This document shows positions 56,538 through 63,838 of a DNA stretch of 64,000 nucleotides, piece by piece. The position numbers were made by a program, and so were the translations under genes. The notes under the pieces are model-generated. The model had not been told where the DNA came from, ran no database searches, and worked only from the letters and a program-made list of their open reading frames with translations. The DNA comes from Luteimonas colneyensis (GTDB lineage Bacteria; Pseudomonadota; Gammaproteobacteria; Xanthomonadales; Xanthomonadaceae): contig NZ_JACSQJ010000001.1 in NCBI RefSeq assembly GCF_014836665.1, positions 746,387 through 810,386 on the forward strand, read 5' to 3'. The first letter of the stretch is position 1; every line of letters starts with the position of its first letter.

Positions 56538-57139
56538 GCGCCCTTCCCCGCCACGGCGAACTTGCGCGACAGATCTTCGAGTGCGTGCTCGATGGCGTTG
56601 GCCAGCAGCACGCGGCAGCGGGCTTCGTCGGTGGTGGCGGCCAGCTCCGGCGCCAGGGTAGCCGGCACATTCTCCAGCGTGGTGCGCAGGCGGGTAGCGG
56701 CGTCTGCCAGCACGCGCTCCACGTCTTCGCGCTGGATCAGCTCGCCCAGCTCCACCTGCTCGTCGCGCAGCGCCTTGCGGGCAGCGGCTTCGGCCTGGTC
56801 GGCCAGCGCCTTGGCGCGACGCTTGGCGTGCGGGTCGTCAGGCACGAAAGTGGGCGGCGCCACGTCCGCCGCATCCTGCCCCTCGCCGCCCGGGGTGGAG
56901 GAAGAAGTCCGCGCGACATTTCGCGCCGCGGCGTGGCGCTCCTTCACGCCGATCTTGGACGGGTCCCGGAGGGCGGCCAGCTTGGCCAGGGACTCCGGCA
57001 CGCGCACCTGGCGGCCGTCGTCGGTCAGCACCAGGTGGCCCTTGCCCTTGAGCTCGGTGATGTAGCTGGGGCGCCAGCCCTGCAGGTCGGCAAAGGCCCG
57101 GAAGCCAAGGGTCGCGGGCAGCTCGCGCGGCTCAGCCAT
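56534..57139 (-). CDS. Terminase small subunit, Nu1-like
   Basis: 201 aa from the ATG at 57139, placed 8 nt after AAGGAGG; a TTG at 57157 that overlaps this site is less likely. The N-terminal part reads as a winged-helix domain (LQGWRPSYITELKGKGHLVL) that would recognise the packaging site. A Ser/Gly linker (TSSSTPGGEG) near residue 77 and a long helical C-terminus follow. It is the first gene of the leftward late operon; the repeat array lies just upstream. Confidence 0.8.
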   Translation of the reverse strand: MAEPRELPATLGFRAFADLQGWRPSYITELKGKGHLVLTDDGRQVRVPESLAKLAALRDPSKIGVKERHAAARNVARTSSSTPGGEGQDAADVAPPTFVPDDPHAKRRAKALADQAEAAARKALRDEQVELGELIQREDVERVLADAATRLRTTLENVPATLAPELAATTDEARCRVLLANAIEHALEDLSRKFAVAGKGA

Positions 57140-57211
57140 GGAGGCGGCCTCCTTCAATCTTCTTTTCAGGATTCAGGGTCAGGAAGTCGTGCGCGCGCGC
57201 GCGATCGGCCC

Positions 57212-57474
57212 TGTGCGGGGTCGCGGCCGGCTGTGCGGGGACCTGTGCGGGGACGGCCGCCCGCAAGTGCCTGATGCGCAACGTCTGTGCGGCCTGTGCG
57301 GCCTGTGCGGCGTGCGCCCCACGTGCGCGCATGTGCGCGCGCGGGTGCCCGCACTGGCTGGCCGGTACTCCCATACGCGGGCGCGCGAAGTGCCCGCACA
57401 GGCCGCACAGGCCAGCAATGACGCCATTTCTGCCCGCACAGGTCCCCGCACTGGTGCGGGGACGTGCCCGCACA
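57212..57474. repeat. Iteron-like array: six TGTGCGG direct copies facing four CCGCACA copies
   Basis: Left half: TGTGCGG at 57212, 57232, 57244, 57286, 57295 and 57304. Right half: the complement CCGCACA at 57394, 57403, 57434 and 57468. A perfect 10-bp palindrome GTCCCCGCAC-TG-GTGCGGGGAC lies at 57442-57463. The 348-bp gap (57140-57487) holds no gene. It separates the primase-helicase gene from the terminase genes, so an origin, a packaging (cos/pac) site or an operator for late genes is possible. Confidence 0.75.
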
Positions 57475-57487
57475 GCCACGGCCGCCA

Positions 57488-59944
57488 TCATCGCGACGCC
57501 CTCTGGTCGCCGGACTTCGCGCGCAGCGCCGCCACGTGCTTGCCCAGCCACTCGGCCTCGTCCTCGCCCTCCGGAGCCTCGTTCCCGAGCAGCAGCACGC
57601 TGTGCGGGCCGACCTTCGTCGGCACGCCGTACTCCGGCCAGGTCATGTACCGCTTGCGGTCCGCCCGGTAGGCGCGCTTCTTCTCCAGCGCGTTGACGAA
57701 GCGCTTGAGCGAGGCGGGCTTCACGCCCACCTGGGAGCACCAGTGGCGGTAGATGTCGAACCAGTCCTGCGTCAGCCCCGCCGGCACCACGGGTTTCCCG
57801 CCGACGTCGACGATGGTGTTGGCCACGTCGCGGCGGAACACGGCATCGATGAACTCGACCGGGCTGTCCTGCGCGAGGTCGATCAGCTCGCGCTTGGCCG
57901 CGGTTTCCGGCGGCAGGGTGCCGGGGTTGAAGTCGCCCAGGTCCAGGTGCAGCAGGTAGTCGTGCAGCGCCGCGGCGCCGCCGGCGTCGATCTCCGCCAG
58001 CAGCTCGGCGTAGAACTCCTTCGGCTTCTTCGGCGGCGTCCAGATGATGCAGTGGCGCCGATCGTCTTCCTCGAGCACCACCGGCATCGATTCGTTCGAC
58101 AGGAACACCAGGTTGACGTGGTTCGCCTCGTCGTACGCGGCGATGTGCTTCGGGTTGATCCGGATCCACGTGCCCGTGATCAGGGTCTTGAGCTTGTTCT
58201 TGACCTCGAACCGGTGCGCCTGGGCCACCACCTCGTCGGCGATCAGGAACAGTTTCCGGCTGGCCCAGTCGTTGTGCTTGTCGGTCAGGGCGTCCTGGTC
58301 GAGGATCCGGCCGTACTTGCCGTAGATCGCCATCACCGTTTCGAAGAACAGGTTCTTGCCGGTGCCCTGCGGCCCGTGAACCACGATGGTGGTCTTCATC
58401 TTCGCGCCGGGGTGCTGGATCGGATACGCCACCCAGCGCAGCACCCATTCGTACAGCTCGCGGCTGTTGCGCTCGCCGCTGCACATGTACGCCAGCAGCT
58501 CGAGCAGCTTGTCGCACTTGCCGGCCTTCGGCGACGTGGGCCAGCCGCCCCACAGGTTGCAGGTCACGCTGGGGTCGCTGCAGGCCGGGTCGAAGCCCAC
58601 CTCCTCCTGGCGCACCACGTCGCGGTCACCGTGCTCCATCCACGCCTTGTGGACGTCCGGACGGATGCAGAGGTTGCGCATGTCGGTGATCGGCAGCAGG
58701 CAGTGCTCCTGCCGGTCGAACACGGCGCCGCCGGCGGCGTACACCAGCGAGTAGCGCGACAGCAGCTCGTCGACGTACTGGATCGGCTTGAGCTTGGCCG
58801 CCCCGCCCCCTGGTGTGGAGGAAGAAACGGCGCGCGGTTTTGGAGCATCCCACTGCAATTCCGAGAGGCGGGCACGCACTTGCGCGCCCACGGCGGCGAG
58901 CCCCTCCAGCGCGTGGAGGTCGTTGAAGTCGGAATCCTTGCGGCCGGACGAGATGAACTTCTCGCGCCGCGCCGCCTCATCGTGGAACGCCGGCTTCAGC
59001 CAGGCCCCCGACACGGCGACGGCCACCGCTCCGGCGGCGTTGATGCCCGCGTTGTCGCAGCGGTGCGGTTGGCCGCACTCCGGGCACGTGGCCGGGTGCT
59101 CGGTCAGCACCACGCGCGCGGCGCAGCGCGTGCCATTTTCGGCGCGCGCCTGGCAGGTGCCGAACAGGTCGTCGTCGGCGCACACCAGGATGCGGGCGCG
59201 CTTGTAGCGCTTGCGCAGCGCCTCGGCCACCGGCAGCAGGTTGCCGGCATCGAAGGCGCAGGCCACCGGCAGCCCCGTGGCTTCGTACAGCGATGCGGCC
59301 GTGGCATAGCCTTCGGCCAGCAGCACGATCCACTGCGGCGCGTGGCCGAGCAGGTGGAAGTGGCTCTTCTTCGCCAGGCCGGCGGGCCAGAACTCCTTGG
59401 CCGGCCGATTGGCCTCGCGGGCCTGGGCCGCCGTGCGGAGAAACTGCAGTCCGTGGATCTTGCCGCCGGTGTCGACGATGGGCAGCACGGCCGAGCCGTT
59501 CTTCGTGAACTTGAGGCCGTGGCCGCCGACGCCCTTCTGCTTCAGGTACGGCGCCTCGCCTTCGGCAGGCAGAACCGCCCAGGCCTTGCGGGCGCGTTCG
59601 GCGGCGCGGGCGGCTTCGCGCGCGCGCTCCAGCTCGATGCGCTTGCGGTCCTCGGCCAGGCGGCGCTTCAGCGCGGCGGCCTGGTCGGCGGTGAGCGGAT
59701 CGGCCTTGCCCAGCTCGATCTTCTGGGCGTTGTTCTCGTTGCCGCGCCAGACGCCGTAGCTGCCGACGATCAGCAGCGTGCCGTCCGACTTCGGGAATTC
59801 GTGGAGCATGTACCAGCCGCGCTTCTCGCGGCCGCCGCCTTCCACCTTGCAGCGGACCATGCGGCCAATCTCCAGGCCGCCGCGGTCGAGGATCAGGCCG
59901 AAGGCGGTGAGCTGGCGCAGCACGTCATCGTAGTTCGTGCCCAT
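57488..59944 (-). CDS. Phage primase-helicase (Toprim + D5-like helicase)
   Basis: 818 aa from the ATG at 59944 (GGGAG 8 nt upstream). The N-terminal half carries a Toprim primase part with LLAEGYATAASLYEATGLPV and ILVCADDD; a Cys cluster CPECG lies near 275. The C-terminal half is a D5/SF3-like helicase with Walker A VVHGPQGTGKNLFFE near residue 520 and FLIADEVV as Walker B. A Ser/Gly linker (VSSSTPGGGA) joins the halves. It makes the phage self-reliant for primer synthesis and unwinding. Confidence 0.88.
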   Translation of the reverse strand: MGTNYDDVLRQLTAFGLILDRGGLEIGRMVRCKVEGGGREKRGWYMLHEFPKSDGTLLIVGSYGVWRGNENNAQKIELGKADPLTADQAAALKRRLAEDRKRIELERAREAARAAERARKAWAVLPAEGEAPYLKQKGVGGHGLKFTKNGSAVLPIVDTGGKIHGLQFLRTAAQAREANRPAKEFWPAGLAKKSHFHLLGHAPQWIVLLAEGYATAASLYEATGLPVACAFDAGNLLPVAEALRKRYKRARILVCADDDLFGTCQARAENGTRCAARVVLTEHPATCPECGQPHRCDNAGINAAGAVAVAVSGAWLKPAFHDEAARREKFISSGRKDSDFNDLHALEGLAAVGAQVRARLSELQWDAPKPRAVSSSTPGGGAAKLKPIQYVDELLSRYSLVYAAGGAVFDRQEHCLLPITDMRNLCIRPDVHKAWMEHGDRDVVRQEEVGFDPACSDPSVTCNLWGGWPTSPKAGKCDKLLELLAYMCSGERNSRELYEWVLRWVAYPIQHPGAKMKTTIVVHGPQGTGKNLFFETVMAIYGKYGRILDQDALTDKHNDWASRKLFLIADEVVAQAHRFEVKNKLKTLITGTWIRINPKHIAAYDEANHVNLVFLSNESMPVVLEEDDRRHCIIWTPPKKPKEFYAELLAEIDAGGAAALHDYLLHLDLGDFNPGTLPPETAAKRELIDLAQDSPVEFIDAVFRRDVANTIVDVGGKPVVPAGLTQDWFDIYRHWCSQVGVKPASLKRFVNALEKKRAYRADRKRYMTWPEYGVPTKVGPHSVLLLGNEAPEGEDEAEWLGKHVAALRAKSGDQRASR

Positions 59945-60142
59945 TTCAGTAACTCCCGCCGGCACTGACTACCCACCAATTGCGGCCGCCATTACCCGCG
60001 TCCGCTGCACCCCAGGAGGACCCGCGCCCGGCCGTCGAACGAGGCGGCGAGACAGAGGCGACGCCCCCGCGCACGCCCGCCCCTGCAATCGCAGCGCGAT
60101 CATTCCTCTCACCCGGGGGCGAGGGGGTGCGGGGCCGCGAAC

Positions 60143-60355
60143 TCACGAGGCCGAAGTCCCGAGCCGCAGCTCGCCCTGCCTGCGCGCCGTGGCTTCCGCC
60201 TCGCGCGCCAACCGCTCGCGCTCGGCCAGCAGTGCATCGCTGCCCTGCTCCGTCACGGGTGCCGACAGCACGGCCAGCGCCGCGGCCATGCCCCGCATCG
60301 AGGCGGGCTTCGGCGGCGCGTGCGTCACTCGGCGCGGGCCGGCCCAGGTGGCCAC
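60143..60355 (-). CDS. Small unassigned early phage protein
   Basis: 70 aa with a helical, charged C-terminus (LLAERERLAREAEATARRQG). It is 3 bp downstream of the DksA-like gene in the early leftward operon. The 198 bp between it and the primase start show no further gene. Function unknown. Confidence 0.5.
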   Translation of the reverse strand: MATWAGPRRVTHAPPKPASMRGMAAALAVLSAPVTEQGSDALLAERERLAREAEATARRQGELRLGTSAS

Positions 60356-60358
60356 GGC

Positions 60359-60583
60359 TCACCGCCTGCCCCACGTGCGGAAGTGCACCTCGCGTGCTTC
60401 CTCACCGCGCTGGCAGTCCATGCAGAACTGGGCGCCCAGCGCGGTGCGCTCGGGGCTGATGGGTTCGCCGCAGTCGTGGGCGGCGCAATGCGTGCGCCCC
60501 TGCGCCCGCTGGGTCTGTGCGGCCACGGCGGCCTCGGTCTCGGCCAGCACGCGGTCCTGCACGGCATCCATGAAGTCAGGCAT
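60359..60583 (-). CDS. DksA/TraR-type C4 zinc-finger protein
   Basis: 74 aa from the ATG at 60583. It has the four cysteines of the short TraR-type zinc finger (CAAHDCGEPI ... CMDCQRGEE) and the leading MPDFMDAVQDRVLAETEAAV helix that enters the RNA polymerase secondary channel in TraR. Binding RNA polymerase is therefore the probable role. It overlaps the CII-like gene by 8 bp. Confidence 0.8.
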   Translation of the reverse strand: MPDFMDAVQDRVLAETEAAVAAQTQRAQGRTHCAAHDCGEPISPERTALGAQFCMDCQRGEEAREVHFRTWGRR

Positions 60584-61037
60584 CGACGCTGCCCTCCGGC
60601 TCGGCCATGGCCTGCAGCCGCTCCAGCAGGGACGCCATGCGCTGCTGCACCGCATAGGCCGCCGTGCGGATCTGCGCCAGCTCGGACTGCGTGAGCGCGC
60701 CGTCGGCCAGCGAGGTGTGCACGGCCGTGCCCAGGTCGCCGTTGCGCGACCACAGGGCGCTGATGGCCTCGAGCACGGCCATGTCGCAGGCGTCTTCCGC
60801 GCCGGCCGGCGAGACCACCACCTGGCCGTGCTCGGCCGCCAGCGCGTGGAGGATCCGCAGATCGCCGCTGAGGCCCATGATGCGGGACGCCTCGGCCAGG
60901 CTCAGGTGGTGCGTGGTGGTCTTCGGGTTGACCTTGCTGTTGAGCACGGCGGCACGCATACCCAAGCGCGGGGCCAGTGACTCGGCACCTCCCGGATAGG
61001 CGTGCACGCACGCATGCGCGGCGTCTGCAACGTTCAT
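60576..61037 (-). CDS. Phage regulatory protein CII (CP76-type)
   Basis: 153 aa. The family's N-terminal pattern is present: YPGGAESLAPRLGMRAAVLNSKVNPKT in pieces, then HHLSLAEASRIMGLSGD. Such CII-type proteins regulate the lysogeny decision in P2/CP76-like phages. It is downstream of the Cro-like gene, with 152 bp in between that hold no gene. Confidence 0.8.
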   Translation of the reverse strand: MNVADAAHACVHAYPGGAESLAPRLGMRAAVLNSKVNPKTTTHHLSLAEASRIMGLSGDLRILHALAAEHGQVVVSPAGAEDACDMAVLEAISALWSRNGDLGTAVHTSLADGALTQSELAQIRTAAYAVQQRMASLLERLQAMAEPEGSVDA

Positions 61038-61189
61038 CGATGCCCCCTGCGAACGTGGAAAGCGAAAGCGCCGGCAGTCAGGCTGTCGGCATGGACGGAA
61101 TACGGTTTGAAGCGCTGCGCACCTGGCACGTCACCCGGGGTCCGGGGGACGTCGTGGCCCTGCTCTTCCGGCGTGCGGAAGCCGGCCAC

Positions 61190-61393
61190 TCAGGCCACCT
61201 GCCCCGGCAGCAGATCGGGACGCTTGACCGCCACCTCGAGCGCGCGAAGGCGCGGGATCGGGGCGTCCTCCTCCCACTGCGAGACAGCCGACTGGCTGAT
61301 GCCGAACCAGCGGGCCAGATCGGCGTCGCTGAGGTCGGACCCATCGGGATCGCGCAGGGCGACCCGGAGCTGGCGCTTCGTAATGTTGTTCAT
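61190..61393 (-). CDS. Cro-like repressor
   Basis: 67 aa. The helix-turn-helix reads LSDADLARWFGISQSAVSQWEE, with IPRLRALEVAVKRPDLL after it. It is divergent from the CI-like gene with the CTTAAG operator between. Cro would turn off CI transcription and favour lytic growth. Confidence 0.85.
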   Translation of the reverse strand: MNNITKRQLRVALRDPDGSDLSDADLARWFGISQSAVSQWEEDAPIPRLRALEVAVKRPDLLPGQVA

Positions 61394-61403
61394 GGCTGGC
61401 CCA

Positions 61404-61423
61404 ACCTTAAGGGGTCTTAAGGT
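61404..61423. promoter_or_regulatory. Operator of the CI/Cro switch
   Basis: ACCTTAAG-GGGT-CTTAAGGT, perfect 8-bp arms around 4 bp. A single CTTAAG box lies at 61455-61460 on the CI side. The same two-box core stands at 62800-62815. Confidence 0.8.
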
Positions 61424-61433
61424 GCAGAGTCAA
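61405..61433 (-). promoter_or_regulatory. Leftward early promoter (cro side)
   Basis: TTGACT (61433-61428), 17-nt spacer, TTAAGG (61410-61405) on the minus strand; spacer and -10 overlap the operator. The predicted mRNA start would leave a leader of only about five nucleotides before the cro ATG, so the promoter call is tentative. Confidence 0.5.
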
Positions 61434-61466
61434 GCCCACTTGAGTGAAGGCGTCTTAAGCTGGCGT

Positions 61467-61919
61467 ATGCCTTCCGCATCCATCGGAACCCGCCTCGCCC
61501 GCCGCATGGGGGAGCTCGACCTGCACGCTGCCGAGGTGGCCAGGCGCGCGCGCACCACGGAGGCCACGGTCAGCAACTGGCTGGGGGACAAGATCTCCCC
61601 GGACCACGTGAAGGCCACCATGCTGCTGAGCATCGCCGACGCCGTGGAGATGGACCCCCGGGAGCTGCTTCTCGGTGAACCGTCTCGAACTAATTCCATT
61701 CATGAGTCGGTGCCCGCCTACAGGTCTCAGGATCTGCAACCCGACACCCTCACCCTCGCGTTCCAGCTGGCAACGGACGCCCTCGCCGAACTCGGCAAGC
61801 ACGGGAAGACGCTGCCACCCTCCAAGCTCGGCGAGATCGCCAAAGTAGCTTTCGAGCTGCTCGAGGAGGGACTGCCCCGGGCGAAGGTGCTGCGCTTCGT
61901 CCTCGCCGCAGCGGCCTGA
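61467..61919 (+). CDS. CI-like repressor
   Basis: 150 aa from the ATG at 61467. N-terminal helix-turn-helix (LHAAEVARRARTTEATVSNWLG). No LexA-type Ser/Lys peptidase domain is visible, so cleavage by RecA as in lambda CI is unlikely; the C-terminal half is helical (TLTLAFQLATDALAELGKHG) and may oligomerise. It maintains lysogeny by binding the CTTAAG operators. A longer open frame upstream would run antisense through the Cro-like gene and is rejected. Confidence 0.85.
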   Translation: MPSASIGTRLARRMGELDLHAAEVARRARTTEATVSNWLGDKISPDHVKATMLLSIADAVEMDPRELLLGEPSRTNSIHESVPAYRSQDLQPDTLTLAFQLATDALAELGKHGKTLPPSKLGEIAKVAFELLEEGLPRAKVLRFVLAAAA

Positions 61920-61938
61920 CGCCGCACAGGGGGAGCCC

Positions 61939-62307
61939 ATGCGCGATCGTGAGTTGCAGGCCAAGGTGTCACGCCTTCGCCAGATCATTTCCGAGGCCGT
62001 TCCGGTCGAGCCTCCCAAGGGCCCGGGGGAAGACGATGCCTGGCGGCGCTTCCAATCCTTCGCGGCCAACGACCCCCTGCCCGCCTTTGATGACAGCGAA
62101 CGCGCCCGGCAGATCCGCGCGATCAACCGGATCGCGACCAGCTACGGGTGGATTGCCGAGATCCAGCGGCTCCTGGACGGCCTCGGCGCTTCCAGCCTTT
62201 CGAGCCTTGACGACGACCAGGTCGCGCTCGCCCACGAGCGCCTGGTCATGCTCGAGGACTGTGCTCGCGAAGGCTTCGATCCACCGGACTGCCCCGTCGC
62301 ACGCTGA
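61939..62307 (+). CDS. Unassigned protein cotranscribed with CI
   Basis: 122 aa, ATG preceded by GGGGGAG with 5-nt spacing and 19 bp after CI. Helical and charged (RQIRAINRIATSYGWIAEIQR). No motif recognised. As a partner of the lysogenic repressor it would be made in lysogens and may be an immunity or exclusion factor, which is inference from position only. Confidence 0.65.
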   Translation: MRDRELQAKVSRLRQIISEAVPVEPPKGPGEDDAWRRFQSFAANDPLPAFDDSERARQIRAINRIATSYGWIAEIQRLLDGLGASSLSSLDDDQVALAHERLVMLEDCAREGFDPPDCPVAR

Positions 62308-62742
62308 TCAGAAGGCGCGGAAGGTCTCGCGCCCGCCGCCCTCGTCGAGTCCAGCCGGTGCGTCCCCGAACGTGGGTGGCTCGCCTTCGGTGGCGCGGAA
62401 GACGTATACGCCCACCAGCTCACCGGTCATGGCTTCCTGCTGGCCCGAGAACATGAACTTGTCCCGCGTCGAGGCTGACAGCGGGCGGTAGACGTAGCCG
62501 GCGTGCACCAGCACCCAGCCTTCCGCCTCGATGCCGTCGAGCGAAGCGTCGGCGGCGAGCGATGCAGTCGCTACGCGTGCGCCAACGAAGGCGTACACCT
62601 CGCCGGTCGTGCGGCTGACCGGGAGTTCGATCTGGAAGATTCTCCGGCCCGCGCGCCGCGCCGTTCGCGCAACACCGCGCGGCGATTGCCAGAAGCTGCT
62701 GTCGGCGCCATGCCCGGCCGCAATCCCTGCTGAAGTGTCCAT
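62308..62742 (-). CDS. Unassigned 144-aa phage protein, CI-region
   Basis: 144 aa, ATG after AAGGAGGGCGA, a strong ribosome-binding site. The sequence is compact and beta-rich (RIFQIELPVSRTTGEVYAFV, GWVLVHAGYVYRPLSAS). No known domain. It converges with the CI-linked gene and is divergent from the early rightward promoter; the single CTTAAG box at 62777-62782 lies 35 bp upstream of its start. Confidence 0.65.
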   Translation of the reverse strand: MDTSAGIAAGHGADSSFWQSPRGVARTARRAGRRIFQIELPVSRTTGEVYAFVGARVATASLAADASLDGIEAEGWVLVHAGYVYRPLSASTRDKFMFSGQQEAMTGELVGVYVFRATEGEPPTFGDAPAGLDEGGGRETFRAF

Positions 62743-62787
62743 TCGCCCTCCTTGGGGACATTTTGGCGGATCAGGACTTAAGGCCGC

Positions 62788-62817
62788 TTGACTTCTACGC
62801 TTAAGGGGTCTTAAGGT
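62788..62817 (+). promoter_or_regulatory. Second CI-type promoter/operator, early rightward operon
   Basis: TTGACT (62788-62793), 17-nt spacer, TTAAGG (62811-62816), with CTTAAG-GGGT-CTTAAG at 62800-62815 over the spacer and -10. This repeats the design in front of cro. It lies 133 bp before the first gene of the rightward run. Confidence 0.7.
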
Positions 62818-62949
62818 GTGCATGCCCCGGACGCCCCGGGGCGGGCGACCGGCGGGTCGCCACGCCGGCCTCCCCTCCGGCTGCGACGGCCCCTCCCCTG
62901 GCCTGAGCTCGACCCGCCGGCGCCCTCTTCGAATCCGAGGAGGTGCGCC

Positions 62950-63195
62950 GTGCACGAACTGCTGGACACACTGACCAACCCCACCTTCTGGCAGGGCTTC
63001 GCCGCCGCCTCGCTGGTGGCCCTGATCGCCGGCGTGATGCTGGCCACCCTGATCAGCCGCGCCAACGAAGACATCGCGCTCAGCGCGGAGCAGCGGCATA
63101 GCGACGCCGCCGCGTGGCCGGGCCGGGCAGCGAACAGCCCCAGCCTCAACCCGCGCCGCGCGCAGCGCGACAGGTTCCGCAGGGGCCCGCTGTGA
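62950..63195 (+). CDS. Small single-helix membrane protein of the early rightward operon
   Basis: 81 aa from a GTG preceded by GAGGAGG. One membrane helix (FAAASLVALIAGVMLATLI, about residues 15-33) and a basic, Arg-rich tail. An unnamed phage early membrane protein, possibly for exclusion of other phages. It overlaps the next gene by GTGA. Confidence 0.6.
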   Translation: MHELLDTLTNPTFWQGFAAASLVALIAGVMLATLISRANEDIALSAEQRHSDAAAWPGRAANSPSLNPRRAQRDRFRRGPL

Positions 63196-63458
63196 GCGCG
63201 CCCCAGCCGCCCGTGGCGCTGGTGAAGCGCGCCTACCACGTGCACATGGCCAAGCTCTCGGCCGAGGCCGCCTTCCGGGTTGCGCATCAGCGTGCCCACC
63301 AGGCCCTCGATGCCGAGATCGACGGGCGCGAGACGGCCGCGGGCCGCTTCGACCTGTACCTCCGCTCCGGGGAAGCCCGCGAGTGGAAGGGCATCGTCGC
63401 CGCCTGCCGGCGCGAAGAGAACCGCCTGGCGAAGCTTCAGCAAGGCGGTGCGCGATGA
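63192..63458 (+). CDS. Unassigned 88-aa early phage protein
   Basis: 88 aa from a GTG that overlaps the preceding stop codon. Helical and basic (HMAKLSAEAAFRVAHQRAHQ, AACRREENRLAKLQ). No motif. It overlaps the next gene by ATGA. Confidence 0.6.
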   Translation: MSAPQPPVALVKRAYHVHMAKLSAEAAFRVAHQRAHQALDAEIDGRETAAGRFDLYLRSGEAREWKGIVAACRREENRLAKLQQGGAR

Positions 63459-63838
63459 GCGCGTCCTTCAGGCCTATGAGCTTCGAAGCGTGGCGCGACG
63501 AGCAGATCGCCAACAGGCCGGCCGACATGAAGGTGGAATGCCCCACCTGTGATGGCGAAGGCGTCGACGAGTGCAGCTGCTGCGGCCATGAGCGCGAGTG
63601 CGAAGGCTGCGACGGCGACGGGCATGTCGAGTGGGGCGATCTCCAGCCGTGGCAGAAGGAGCGGCTCGTCAGCCGCGCCGCGTACGCGGCGGCGATCCTC
63701 GAAGACGGCGTCGCGTGGGCCAGCTGGCTCGGGCGCGAGCCCGCCGAGGTGCTATTCGCCGCCGGGTTCCGGGTCTGGAGCGCTGTCACTTCGAAGACCC
63801 TCGGCCTGGACACCGGCTCACCGGAGGTGACGGCATGA
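63455..63838 (+). CDS. DnaJ-type zinc-finger protein, early operon
   Basis: 127 aa. Near residue 29 it has CPTCDGEGVDECSCCGHERE followed by CEGCDGDG, resembling the CxxCxGxG repeats of DnaJ's cysteine-rich domain. No J domain is present. Such stand-alone zinc proteins are common in phage early regions; the role is not known. It overlaps the next gene by ATGA. Confidence 0.65.
   Translation: MSASFRPMSFEAWRDEQIANRPADMKVECPTCDGEGVDECSCCGHERECEGCDGDGHVEWGDLQPWQKERLVSRAAYAAAILEDGVAWASWLGREPAEVLFAAGFRVWSAVTSKTLGLDTGSPEVTA

Noticed and set aside
57212-57474. CRISPR array
   Set aside because: Units are only 7-9 bp, spacing is irregular (9 to over 40 bp), and orientation flips in the middle; no cas genes.
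57140-57487. Small leftward gene between primase and terminase with AAQAAQ or PHRPHR repeats
   Set aside because: All frames here only translate the TGTGCGG repeats into low-complexity peptides; no ribosome-binding site.
61002-61466. N-terminal extension of the CI-like gene
   Set aside because: It would lie antisense to the Cro-like gene and over the operator, and its translation has no helix-turn-helix.
62818-62949. Upstream extension of the early membrane-protein gene to the GTG at 62818
   Set aside because: The added 44 residues are Pro/Arg-rich and begin within the promoter region; the GTG at 62950 has a strong ribosome-binding site.
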